DNA of 64,000 nt from Dyadobacter psychrophilus (lineage in GTDB: Bacteria; Bacteroidota; Bacteroidia; Cytophagales; Spirosomataceae). Location of the stretch: NCBI RefSeq assembly GCF_900167945.1, contig NZ_FUZA01000003.1:1-64000 (forward strand). Reading direction: 5' to 3'. Below the pieces are notes generated by a model that was not told the origin of the DNA, did not search any database, and was given only the letters and a program-made list of their open reading frames with translations. This document shows positions 7,951 through 16,362 of this stretch, one piece after another. How positions within the stretch are numbered: position 1 is the stretch's first letter; every line of letters begins with the position of its first letter. Both the position numbers and the translations under genes were made by a program.

Positions 7951-9519
7951 TTATTCAAATCCCGGATTCTGAACCAGTAATTTATTGTTATCAATTTCCG
8001 ACTGCGGCAGCGGGTAAAGCCTGTGCTTGTCGGCCGCATTGGTTTTGCCGACCTTATGCAGATTGCTCACAAATGTGGATTTACCGCTGCCATCTTTCTG
8101 GCGTATCAGATCAAACCACCTTTGATATTCGTAAACCACTTCCAGGCGACGGTCCAGATACAGCGAGTCGCGGAACTGATCTTTGGAAAGCCCTGCGGTA
8201 AGATTGGGCAAACCTGCTCTTGTCCTGACCCGGTTCAGCGATTTATAGGCTTTGGCCGTTGGCCCGTTGGCTTCATTTTCCGCCTCGGCGTGGATCAATA
8301 GCAACTCTGCATATCGGATAATGGGCACATTAGCGGCCGACTGGTTGGTAACTGCCGTCGAAGCCGGGTCCCACCATTTGCCCCAAAACGGCGTAGAATC
8401 ATTAGGCACGGCCGGATTGGCGATTGGCAGCGCATACACGCGGCCATTGGCCGGACTCGTAAAGCTTCTTGTGAAAGTGACGGCCCTGCGCTTGTCCTGA
8501 GGCTTGTATAACTTGTAGATGCTGAATGATTTGTCATTGCCGTTGGTATAAAACCTAACCATATGAGCATAGTTACCATTCAGTCCAGGAATCCCTGAAA
8601 GTATGGCGCGCGGATTCTCATTGTTTCCCTGATTGAGCGAATTGGACTTGAATTGGGCTGAGAATATGTGCTCCTTATTGTTTTTGAAAGCCGGCAAAAA
8701 CACTTCTGCATAGTTGGAAACAAGCTCATACCCATAAGCGCCCGTTCCCCCATCCGCTGGTGAAAGCGCCTGCTCAGCGGTTGCAATAGCGTCCTTGTAA
8801 TGCGCTGCAACACTTAATGGCAAAGACGCTTTGGTAAGATAAACTTTTGCAAGGATTGCCTTGGCCGCCCCCGAAGTGGCCCTGCCGACATTTGGCGAGG
8901 AATAAGACGCGGGAAGAACGGCAGCGGCCTGGATCAGATCTTTCTCGATGCTGGCATAAACCTCGGCAGAAGCAGATTTTGCGATCTCATATCCGGCCGG
9001 GTCAACTGACTTCTGATAATCCGTGATCAGCGGAACATCGCCGTAAAGCCTTACCAGGTTAAAGTAATAAAGTGCCCTTAAAAATTTGGCCTCACCCAAA
9101 AGACGCTCTTTTAATGCATTATCAAATTCAATGGCAGGGATCTTTTCCAAAACCACATTGGCCTTTTTGATGGCCGCATAATGCTGCTGCCAGATTTCAT
9201 AGATGCGCAGGTTGGTTGCTGAATGCGCCAGAACCGACAGTGAGCGAACGTCCGGGTTTGTTGCCCCTGGCCCCGGGTCCTCGTCATCACCGGCCATGTT
9301 CATTCCGGTATTAAAAAGCGTGTTATAAGGCGTCTGAACCGAGCTGCCTCCTGAATTCAGAAAGAAATAAACAGCATTTACCGCGTTGATGGCATCGGTC
9401 TGTGTTTTGTAATACTGGTCCTCAGAAAGAAAGGCTTCCGGCTCCTCTTTGAGAAACTCCGAGCACGAGGACAGGCCCAGTGAAAGCAGGGCAATCGGAA
9501 TATATTTTAAAATTTTCAT
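7951..9519 (-). CDS. SusD/RagB-family outer-membrane lipoprotein
   Basis: A surface-exposed binding lipoprotein that caps the partner SusC barrel. The start chosen is ATG 9519, giving MKILKYIPIALLSLGLSSC with a clear lipobox (LSSC); an upstream ATG at 9552 would only add 11 residues before the signal peptide. Family features are the early FLKEEPEAFLSEDQYY, the helical TPR-like RALYYFNLVRLYGDVPL, and the C-terminal RYAELLLIHAEAENEANGP followed by RRLEVVYEYQRWFDLIRQ. It lies 68 bp after susC and 29 bp before the sulfatase, so susC-susD-sulfatase form one leftward operon. The ligand is unknown. Confidence 0.95.
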   Translation of the reverse strand: MKILKYIPIALLSLGLSSCSEFLKEEPEAFLSEDQYYKTQTDAINAVNAVYFFLNSGGSSVQTPYNTLFNTGMNMAGDDEDPGPGATNPDVRSLSVLAHSATNLRIYEIWQQHYAAIKKANVVLEKIPAIEFDNALKERLLGEAKFLRALYYFNLVRLYGDVPLITDYQKSVDPAGYEIAKSASAEVYASIEKDLIQAAAVLPASYSSPNVGRATSGAAKAILAKVYLTKASLPLSVAAHYKDAIATAEQALSPADGGTGAYGYELVSNYAEVFLPAFKNNKEHIFSAQFKSNSLNQGNNENPRAILSGIPGLNGNYAHMVRFYTNGNDKSFSIYKLYKPQDKRRAVTFTRSFTSPANGRVYALPIANPAVPNDSTPFWGKWWDPASTAVTNQSAANVPIIRYAELLLIHAEAENEANGPTAKAYKSLNRVRTRAGLPNLTAGLSKDQFRDSLYLDRRLEVVYEYQRWFDLIRQKDGSGKSTFVSNLHKVGKTNAADKHRLYPLPQSEIDNNKLLVQNPGFE

Positions 9520-9587
9520 TTGAATTTTCTTATTTAAATGCTTAGTCATCAATGCATTAATATTGGTTTAAATCGCTTTCCTTTATC

Positions 9588-12500
9588 TTAGAATGACAGA
9601 GAAAGGCCAACCTGATAGGACTTATTATTGGGATACACACCTTGGTCGACGCCCTTGTTGATCAGCGACTGGCCGTTCAGGCTCACTTCCGGATCATAGC
9701 CTGTATAATTTGTCCAGGTAACCAGGTTTTGCGCAGAGAAATAAATGCGCAGGGCGTCTATCCCCACTTTTGAAAGCACTGATTTGGGCAAATTATAGCC
9801 GAATGAAAGGTTTTTCAGCCGGTAATAAGTGGCATCTTCAATGAAGCGGTCAGAGATGGTAATGGCAGGATCCTGGAATGCAGCCTTAACATCGGTGTTG
9901 GTGTTGACAGGCGTCCAGCGGTTAAGCATCACATCGGATGCATTTACGTAACCTGTGCCCAATTCAAGGTTCGCGCGGTTGGCATTATAGAGCTTGCCAC
10001 CGATGGAAGCCTGAAAGAATACGGTCAGATCGAAGCCTTTGTAACTAAATGTGTTGGTAAGGCCTGTGGTAAAACCGGGCTGGTTATCAATTACAACCCT
10101 GTCGCCTGCCTGGGTAATGACTCCGTCTCCATTGATATCCTTGTATTTCTGCCCCCCCGGGCTTTTGTTTTGCTGCGGGGTAAGGGCCTGATCTCCCTGC
10201 TGAATGATGCCGTCTGTTTTATAGACGATGAAAGAACCCAGCGGCGAGCCCACTTTGGCAATGGAAGGGGCGGATATTACGGGAATGATCTGGTTTACAT
10301 TCTCGCCCAGGCTCAGGATCTTATTGGTGTTTTTAGCAAAAATAAAGATCGTATTCCACTTGAAAGCACCCGTTGTGTTTTGCGAATTTACATACAGTTC
10401 AACACCCTGGTTACTGACCTCGCCAATGTTTTGGTATACCACCGAAGCCTGCCCGTTGTAAAAATCCGAAAGTCCCGAGGTTCCTGCCACTGTTCTTGTC
10501 AGCAGCAGATCGGTGGTTCTTTTGTAATAATAATCGGCAATAATGCTGATGCGGTTTTTAAACAAACCCAAATCAATCCCGGCATCAACCTGAAATGTTT
10601 TTTCCCAGCCCAGGTTGGGGTTAGGCACTGTATTGGGCGCGTAACCTGAAATGGTGGTATTGGAAAAATTATACCTGAAATAGGCCAGCTGCGAAAGCGA
10701 TTGATAGGGAGGAATACTCTGGTTACCAGTTGATCCGGCGCTGAGTCTTACTTTGAGCAGGCTGATCTTTTTGAACTGCTGAAAGAATTTTTCATTGTTC
10801 AAATTCCATCCGAAAGCGGCAGATGGGAAATATCCCCATTTGTTTCCCTCACCAAAACGTGAGGATCCATCGGCGCGAAGCGTGAATGTTAACAGGTAAC
10901 GGTCATCAAAAATGTAGTTGACGCGTCCCAGGTAAGAGGCCAGTGACCAGGCGCTGGCCACCGAGCGTGGCGCAACGTTGGTAATTCCCGTAGCCAGGTT
11001 ATTGTATTCAAATGCATCGGTTGCAAATCCGGCAGCCTCTGCGATAGCTCCTTTCGACTGCGAGGTCTGGGCAGTGAAGCCGACCACTGCATTGATCCTG
11101 TTTTTATCATTAATGTCCTTATCATAACTTAATGTGTTCTCATTAAGCCAGTTAGTTGTAAATATCGACCCAACAATCGCATTACCGCTTAATGCCTGAC
11201 CTTCGGCTGTGGTGCTGGGCAGATAGCGGTTTTGCTTATTGCCAACCACATCGGCGCCGATCAGCACCTTGGCCTTCAAACCGTCCGCAATGGTGTATTC
11301 ACCCGAAATATTACCCAGAAAACGGTTGGTAATGGTCTCATTGAGCTGGTTATAAAGGGAGTTGATCGGGTTTTGAAGCGCTGATTCAAAAGGGCTGTTG
11401 ACAACAAAGCTGCCATTGTCCTGATAAATAGGCAATGCTGGCGGCGTTTGCAGCAAATTACCCACAATGGCATTGGGAGCCACATTAGCCTTGGTATTGC
11501 TGGCGTTTAAGCTGGCAAAAATCCGGAAACGATCATTATAGTGATGGTCCAGGTTCACCCTGGCGGAAAACCTTCTGAAATCCGTGTTTTGCAGGATCCC
11601 GTTTTGTTTGAAATAATTACCTGAAACAGCCAGCCTGGTTTTCTCAGAGCCTGAAAGAATAGACAGGTTATGGCTTTGCTGGGACGCTTTTCTGAAAGCG
11701 GCATCCTGCCAGTCGGTTCCCGCCCCGGTTGTATCCAGCGAGTATCCGCTGATATTGGGGATGGAAACCGTTTTGCCCGAATTGGCGGCAGCATCCTTGC
11801 GAAGCGCCCACCATTGTCCTGCATTCAGAAGCGGAATGGTGCGGATCACCTGCTGGGTGCCGTAAAAAGCATCATAATGAATGGATGATTTGTCTTTGGA
11901 GCCGCTTTTAGTTGTGATAATAACCACACCATTTGCCCCGCGTGAGCCGTAAATGGCAGTTGCTGATGCATCTTTAAGCACATCAATGCTTTCAATGTCG
12001 GCCGTGCTCAGTGAGGATAAGGGATTGATCTTTGAGCCGTCGGTAACGCCCGCATCGCTCAGGCTGTAATCGTTATTAATTGGAAAACCATCGATTACAT
12101 AAAGCGGGTCGCTTCCGGCAGTGATGGAGTTGTTTCCCCGGATCTGCACGCTAACGCCCCCGCCGGGCTGTCCCGAAGTCTGCGTTACCACGGCGCCTGC
12201 AACCGAGCCCTGAAGAAGCCGCTCGACGGACGCCACCGGCTGGCTTTTTATTTCAAGCGGAACAGAGGCAATCGAACCTGTGATATCCTTTCGTTTTTGC
12301 TCTCCGTAGCCAATTACGACCACTTCATCGAGCAGGTTGGCGGTTTTGAGAACAAGTTCAACCAGTTCTGTGGGCAGCTCGTAGATTTCTATCTCCTGCT
12401 GCTGAAAACCGGTAATGTTGACCTGAATGGTAAACGGGAATTCCTTAGCTGCCGGGATGCTGAACTTGCCATCCAGGTCTGTCTGCACATATTTGGAACT

Positions 12501-12647
12501 GCCCTTCTCGACAACGGTTGCTCCGGGCAGTCCTTGTCCGGTTTCGTCTTTGACAATTCCGCTAATGATGTCCTGGGCCCTTGCCAAAGTGGAAGTAAAA
12601 GCCAGCGCACCCAATAGCAAAATCAGGCGTAAGTTTTTAATGATCAT
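9588..12647 (-). CDS. SusC/RagA-family TonB-linked outer-membrane transporter
   Basis: A 1019-residue TonB-dependent barrel. It has a signal peptide (MIIKNLRLILLLGALAFTST, cleavage near ARAQ), then an N-terminal carboxypeptidase-like domain (IISGIVKDETGQGLPGATVV), the TonB-box region LDEVVVIGYGEQKRKDITGS, and the plug (GGVSVQIRGNNSI, SDPLYVIDGFPI). A long barrel ends in a typical aromatic strand (SYQVGLSLSF). It imports oligomers captured by the adjacent SusD protein, powered by TonB-ExbBD. With a sulfatase as the only enzyme in the operon, a sulfated substrate is likely, but no glycoside hydrolase or lyase is nearby. Confidence 0.96.
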   Translation of the reverse strand: MIIKNLRLILLLGALAFTSTLARAQDIISGIVKDETGQGLPGATVVEKGSSKYVQTDLDGKFSIPAAKEFPFTIQVNITGFQQQEIEIYELPTELVELVLKTANLLDEVVVIGYGEQKRKDITGSIASVPLEIKSQPVASVERLLQGSVAGAVVTQTSGQPGGGVSVQIRGNNSITAGSDPLYVIDGFPINNDYSLSDAGVTDGSKINPLSSLSTADIESIDVLKDASATAIYGSRGANGVVIITTKSGSKDKSSIHYDAFYGTQQVIRTIPLLNAGQWWALRKDAAANSGKTVSIPNISGYSLDTTGAGTDWQDAAFRKASQQSHNLSILSGSEKTRLAVSGNYFKQNGILQNTDFRRFSARVNLDHHYNDRFRIFASLNASNTKANVAPNAIVGNLLQTPPALPIYQDNGSFVVNSPFESALQNPINSLYNQLNETITNRFLGNISGEYTIADGLKAKVLIGADVVGNKQNRYLPSTTAEGQALSGNAIVGSIFTTNWLNENTLSYDKDINDKNRINAVVGFTAQTSQSKGAIAEAAGFATDAFEYNNLATGITNVAPRSVASAWSLASYLGRVNYIFDDRYLLTFTLRADGSSRFGEGNKWGYFPSAAFGWNLNNEKFFQQFKKISLLKVRLSAGSTGNQSIPPYQSLSQLAYFRYNFSNTTISGYAPNTVPNPNLGWEKTFQVDAGIDLGLFKNRISIIADYYYKRTTDLLLTRTVAGTSGLSDFYNGQASVVYQNIGEVSNQGVELYVNSQNTTGAFKWNTIFIFAKNTNKILSLGENVNQIIPVISAPSIAKVGSPLGSFIVYKTDGIIQQGDQALTPQQNKSPGGQKYKDINGDGVITQAGDRVVIDNQPGFTTGLTNTFSYKGFDLTVFFQASIGGKLYNANRANLELGTGYVNASDVMLNRWTPVNTNTDVKAAFQDPAITISDRFIEDATYYRLKNLSFGYNLPKSVLSKVGIDALRIYFSAQNLVTWTNYTGYDPEVSLNGQSLINKGVDQGVYPNNKSYQVGLSLSF

Positions 12648-12717
12648 TTTCGGAGTAGATAATTGTAGATAGTGATTGGAACTGTTTTATTTAAAAAATT
12701 GGGCAAAGATTTCCCGG

Positions 12718-12748
12718 CGCACGTATAACGGAGTTTGCTATACGTGCG
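12718..12748 (-). terminator. Perfect 10-bp hairpin after the sterol-desaturase gene
   Basis: CGCACGTATA (12718-12727) pairs perfectly with TATACGTGCG (12739-12748) over an 11-base loop. It lies 28 bp past the stop of the desaturase gene and 70 bp before susC, so it probably separates the two leftward units. There is no immediate T-run on the minus strand, so termination may be incomplete or the hairpin may act as an mRNA 3' end. Confidence 0.5.
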
Positions 12749-12776
12749 AAGGATTTGATAAGTAAAATGCAGTTAA

Positions 12777-13847
12777 TTAACTGGCTGCTTTCGTTTCCAG
12801 GAGCGGCTCGATCTGGATTTGTTTCACAGGGACTTGATCGCCAACCATAGGTCCATCAGCGGAAAGCTCACTTCCTTCTTTTTTGGATTTGAAAATGGGC
12901 CACAAAAATTGGGCATACCATTCCTCTTCTTTGTAATGCTTGATGCCAAAAGAGCTCGGGTAGCGGCGCGTTATAATGCCTGTCCCAAAGATAATATCCC
13001 ATAGAAAGAACATATTTCCGAAGTTTCCCTTGTAATGCCCTACCCCGTCGTCGGTTGTGTCGGCGTGGTGCGCGTAGTGCGTTGCTGGTGTGGAGATAAA
13101 CCTTTCCAACACCCAGCCAATCGGGTTAAGCCACTTGATCAGGTAAAATGGCTTGTCCCAGGGAATGCTTGAATGCGCTCCGGTAACGATCAGCGATTTA
13201 ACAACCTTTACAAACAATGCCGCGTAACCCAGGCCCATATAGGTAAGGGCTACGGTCAGATAAGTCTGGGAAAAGAAAATGGTGTAAATGACATTCTGTC
13301 TTCCGGCCATGGCCATACCCATGTAAGGAGCACTGTGGTGGGTGCGGTGAAAGCGCCATAGCCAGGGCACCTGGTGGTGCAGGCGGTGATACCAGTATTG
13401 CGTGAGGTCATCGGCAACGGCAATAATAGCAAAAGCCCACCAGAATGGAACCCAGGAAAAGCTGTTTTTGGCACCTGGAAGCCATTGCGGTAACAACTGC
13501 AGGCTGTAATAGGCCACAACGGGCGGGATTATGATTTTGGGTATTACAAAGCAGACAATGTCCAGGATCCGCTCATTTTTGGTCCATTTGGTCTCGTACA
13601 GCCCGGCTGCAAATTCAACAACGCCAATGGCCAGAATGATCACCGGCAATCCCCAGGAGCTGAGATTTTGAAAAACCCCTTCGATGAATGCAGGCACCTT
13701 AAATGGTAAACCATTGCTGATTGTCCAGGGTTTGTGATCGGTCAGATGAAAGGTTACAAACATCAGCGCAATAGGGGCCAGATAAAGCAAAATACTGACA
13801 AGTGCATCACGCCATATTTTTTGCGTAACATGCTGTTCAATTTTCAT
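12777..13847 (-). CDS. Sterol desaturase / fatty acid hydroxylase family membrane protein
   Basis: A 356-residue integral membrane protein with the histidine boxes of the di-iron hydroxylase superfamily: HRLHHQVPWLWRFHRTHHS at about residues 155-173 and HYAHHADTTDDGVGHYKGNFG further on. At least four hydrophobic helices precede and separate the boxes. These enzymes use O2 and a non-haem di-iron centre to hydroxylate or desaturate lipid chains or terpenoid rings, with the active site facing the cytosol. The substrate is unknown; carotenoid, hopanoid and ether-lipid targets occur in the family. The C-terminal 60 residues are hydrophilic. A 39-codon membrane-protein gene ends 29 bp upstream. Confidence 0.85.
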   Translation of the reverse strand: MKIEQHVTQKIWRDALVSILLYLAPIALMFVTFHLTDHKPWTISNGLPFKVPAFIEGVFQNLSSWGLPVIILAIGVVEFAAGLYETKWTKNERILDIVCFVIPKIIIPPVVAYYSLQLLPQWLPGAKNSFSWVPFWWAFAIIAVADDLTQYWYHRLHHQVPWLWRFHRTHHSAPYMGMAMAGRQNVIYTIFFSQTYLTVALTYMGLGYAALFVKVVKSLIVTGAHSSIPWDKPFYLIKWLNPIGWVLERFISTPATHYAHHADTTDDGVGHYKGNFGNMFFLWDIIFGTGIITRRYPSSFGIKHYKEEEWYAQFLWPIFKSKKEGSELSADGPMVGDQVPVKQIQIEPLLETKAAS

Positions 13848-13876
13848 AAAGAGCAGTGATTAAATAAGGTTACAGA

Positions 13877-13996
13877 TTAATTGAGAAGACTTTGCGCCAG
13901 CCAGATCCCGCCCGCAATCAATGCGAACGGCACCAGGGTCAGAAAAATCCCGACTGCAATTTTTTTTACCAACAGAAGTACATCAGAAAGCGTCAT
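13877..13996 (-). CDS. 39-residue single-pass membrane microprotein
   Basis: ATG at 13994-13996 and stop at 13877-13879 give 39 residues: MTLSDVLLLVKKIAVGIF, then a hydrophobic stretch (LTLVPFALIAGGIWLAQSLLN). One transmembrane helix with a positive KK near the N-terminus is predicted. It reads in the same direction as the sterol-desaturase-family gene 29 bp downstream, so co-transcription is likely. It may be an accessory subunit or assembly factor of that enzyme, but this is inference; no family is recognised. Codon use looks normal. It is short enough that a chance ORF cannot be excluded. Confidence 0.5.
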   Translation of the reverse strand: MTLSDVLLLVKKIAVGIFLTLVPFALIAGGIWLAQSLLN

Positions 13997-14329
13997 AGCA
14001 ATGCATGGTTATTGAATTGAAATTTCAAAAGGGAATATTGACAAACGGGCACGGGTAACCATGCCGGATGTTCAGGAGGCGCGTAAGGAAGTTATTGCCC
14101 TGAGCTGGTCAGCAACAACAAGGCTGGCTACATCCAGCCAGAGAAGAAAAATTGCGGGTAAAATACCACCTGAATGCCATAGCTGACAATTTTGTTTAAA
14201 ACAAAAAAAACTTTACAACGAATGTGTTGATGCCTAATGCCTATCTCTCGGGTGGTTCAATTGATAAGCCTACTAAAATGATAGACAAAGTAAAGTAGAT
14301 TATTTTTATTAAGCAAGAATGGCGAAAAT
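13997..14329. other. Intergenic stretch, no gene recognised
   Basis: These 333 bp lie between the microprotein start and the MFS gene end. I see a short GGCTGG/CCAGCC hairpin near 14125 and an A/T-rich palindrome (TTTTGTTT/AAACAAAA) near 14190. Either could serve as part of the terminator or promoter for the leftward genes. No tRNA, riboswitch or larger ORF is evident. Confidence 0.4.
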
Positions 14330-15646
14330 TTAATTCTCACTGTCCTGCATCTGATAGTGATAAGCCTTTTTGGAGGGAATGCGGTAGAGCAAAATCAGAC
14401 CGAAGATGAATATGACTAAAAGTGCGAGAATGCTGTTTCGCATGCTTCCTGTGAGATACTCGACAGTTCCGTAGATGAAAGTACCAATGACGATGGCGAG
14501 CTTTTCGGTGACGTCGTAAAAACTGAAATAAGAGGCGGTGTCTGAGACGTTTTCAGGGATCAGCTTGGAATATGTCGAGCGGGAAAGGGATTGGATGCCG
14601 CCCATGACCATGCCCACAGCGCAGGCCACAAAGTAGAACTCCATGGCTTCGGTGGTGTAATATGCGCCGGTGCAAATGCCGATCCAGATCGCGACGCCAA
14701 CCATCAGCGCAAAAATATTGCCTATCTTTCCTGATAGCCACGCAAATGTGAATGAGCCGATAATGCCCACGATCTGAATTAAAAGAACGGTCACGATCAG
14801 GCTTTGAGAAGGCAATTTCAGCTCGGTTGCACCAAAAATCGTTGCTACATACATGACAGTCCTCAGGCCCATGGTGTAAATGAAAAAGGCACTCAGGAAT
14901 TTAGCCAGAAAAGGCTGTTGTCTCAGATTAAAATAAACCTTCCTTAACTCAGCAAACCCGTTAAAAATCCAGTTTCCCGACTTTTGCTTTGCTGGCTTGT
15001 GGGCTGGTAAATATCTGAATGGGATCTGCGCGAAAAGGATCCACCATAATCCGACGGTAAAAAACGAGATCCGGGCAGGCAGTGCTTTATCGGTAATGCC
15101 ATAGAATGCAGGCGCCAAAATCATACTCAGATTAAAAATCAAAAGCAGCACGCTTCCCAGGTAACCCAGCGAAAATCCCCGGGCGCTATAACTGTCAAAT
15201 TTATCCTCCGTGGCGATCTCGGGCAGATATGAATCATAAAAAACAATGCTCCCGCTCCACCCTATCAGACTCAATCCAAACAGCAAAACAGAAGGCACCA
15301 GAGTGTCTTTGGTAAAAAAATAAAGCAGCATGCAGCTAACAGCACCCAGGTAGCAAAAAAACTTCATAAATCTTTTCTTCTTACCACTATAATCGGCCAC
15401 TGCCGTGCACAGTGGGATCAAAAGCGCCGTGATCAGAAAAGAGGCCGAGACTGTGTAGGAAAACAATACCGAGCTTTTGATGTGAAAACCCAGAAAATCA
15501 CTGTATGCGGTCCCGGATGCTTTTAGTGCCGTGGCGCTGAAATAAACGGGAAAAATGCTGGATACAATAACAAGTGCGTGAACCGAATTAGCCCAGTCGT
15601 ACATACACCAGGCGTTTATAATTTTGGGATCGTTCTTTCTCATCAA
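14330..15646 (-). CDS. MFS transporter, UMF1 type
   Basis: A 438-residue, roughly 12-TM inner-membrane transporter. The N-terminus (PKIINAWCMYDWANSVHALV) matches the unknown-major-facilitator family (UMF1), related to eukaryotic Atg22 vacuolar amino-acid effluxers. Other marks are the loop ADYSGKKKRFMKFF after TM2 and YDSYLPEIATEDKFDSYSAR. The substrate in bacteria is unknown; amino-acid or peptide efflux is a guess from Atg22. A second Met directly follows the first, so the start is certain to within one codon. The gene stands alone, with a terminator hairpin upstream separating it from the next gene. Confidence 0.88.
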   Translation of the reverse strand: MMRKNDPKIINAWCMYDWANSVHALVIVSSIFPVYFSATALKASGTAYSDFLGFHIKSSVLFSYTVSASFLITALLIPLCTAVADYSGKKKRFMKFFCYLGAVSCMLLYFFTKDTLVPSVLLFGLSLIGWSGSIVFYDSYLPEIATEDKFDSYSARGFSLGYLGSVLLLIFNLSMILAPAFYGITDKALPARISFFTVGLWWILFAQIPFRYLPAHKPAKQKSGNWIFNGFAELRKVYFNLRQQPFLAKFLSAFFIYTMGLRTVMYVATIFGATELKLPSQSLIVTVLLIQIVGIIGSFTFAWLSGKIGNIFALMVGVAIWIGICTGAYYTTEAMEFYFVACAVGMVMGGIQSLSRSTYSKLIPENVSDTASYFSFYDVTEKLAIVIGTFIYGTVEYLTGSMRNSILALLVIFIFGLILLYRIPSKKAYHYQMQDSEN

Positions 15647-15668
15647 AGTGAATTTGGCACAAAATAAG

Positions 15669-15697
15669 AAAAGCGGCAGAACTAATCCGCCGCTTTT
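15669..15697 (-). terminator. Rho-independent terminator after the lipoprotein gene
   Basis: AAAAGCGGC (15669-15677) pairs with GCCGCTTTT (15689-15697) over an 11-base loop. On the minus strand the stem ends in TTTTCTTATTTT. It lies 26 bp past the lipoprotein stop codon. Confidence 0.8.
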
Positions 15698-15722
15698 TTG
15701 AATTATACCAAAATTTGAGTGC

Positions 15723-16187
15723 TTATTTGATCACAGGCTCAAAAACCATGATCGTTTCCTGCTCAACGCCGCTGACAGGCATTTTGCTTTTTAGCCTCAG
15801 CTTGCTGTTTGTGAGCTCTTCAACACCAAACTCACCTGAAAAGCCGGAAATTTTGATGTCAAGCGTCTTATTTTCGTTTTTCAAATACCACGTTCCGCCG
15901 TTGATAACCTGCTTGGAACCCTGATCGATCGCCTTGGTAACATTGTTTTGCAAAAACTGAATGTCCATTACTTCCTTAATGGCGCGCGTCTGGGTATTGA
16001 GCTGATTAACGGGAATGTCTTTGCCTGCCAGATCGGTCACCGTTGACATGCGCCATGGATAATTGATCAGTATTTTGTCCTTTTCGGAAGGCTCAGGCGT
16101 TGGATTTGGATTGTCGGGTTTGTCTTTGTCGCAGGCCATTAAAAACAGGGCCAGTATAAAAGGGGCAAGCAGCAGTAATCGTCTCAT
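15723..16187 (-). CDS. Small lipoprotein, lipocalin-like, function unknown
   Basis: A 154-residue lipoprotein: signal MRRLLLLAPFILALFLMAC with the lipobox Cys at residue 19, then an Asp/Asn/Pro-rich linker (DKDKPDNPNPTPEPSEKD). The rest is a beta-rich domain: YPWRMSTVTDLAGKDIPV, GGTWYLKNENKTLDI and a C-terminal TIMVFEPV. The pattern of a 'yPWRM' strand and a 'GtWyl' strand is usual for Bacteroidota lipocalin-like lipoproteins of unknown role. It is probably anchored in the outer membrane. It is monocistronic, ends in a clear terminator, and shares its upstream region with a divergent secreted-protein gene and a 14-bp tandem repeat. Confidence 0.8.
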   Translation of the reverse strand: MRRLLLLAPFILALFLMACDKDKPDNPNPTPEPSEKDKILINYPWRMSTVTDLAGKDIPVNQLNTQTRAIKEVMDIQFLQNNVTKAIDQGSKQVINGGTWYLKNENKTLDIKISGFSGEFGVEELTNSKLRLKSKMPVSGVEQETIMVFEPVIK

Positions 16188-16256
16188 ATTGGTTTATATT
16201 TTATGTTCCAGGCAATTTCTTTTCTTACTTTGTCATTAATATAATTGAAGTGTCGG

Positions 16257-16312
16257 GCGTTTCGCGGAAAGCGTTTCGCGGAAAACGTTTCCCGGAAAGC
16301 GTTTCGCGGAAA
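16257..16312. repeat. Four tandem copies of a 14-bp repeat
   Basis: Units are GCGTTTCGCGGAAA (16257-16270, 16271-16284), ACGTTTCCCGGAAA (16285-16298) and GCGTTTCGCGGAAA (16299-16312). Three are identical and one differs at two positions. Each unit is nearly self-complementary through TTTCGCGGAAA, so the block can fold into several alternative hairpins. It sits in the 175-bp gap between two divergent genes. Confidence 0.9.
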
Positions 16313-16362
16313 AATCAAATTACCGACGCTGCAAAAGTAACGAATTTGTCCGGTCAATTCTT

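Noticed and set aside
14080..14180. Second microprotein upstream of the 39-residue one
   Set aside because: A 23-codon ORF starting near 14175 on the minus strand has no hydrophobic or other signature; probably chance.
16257..16312. Start of a CRISPR array
   Set aside because: Repeats are directly adjacent with no spacers and only 14 bp long; no cas genes are present.
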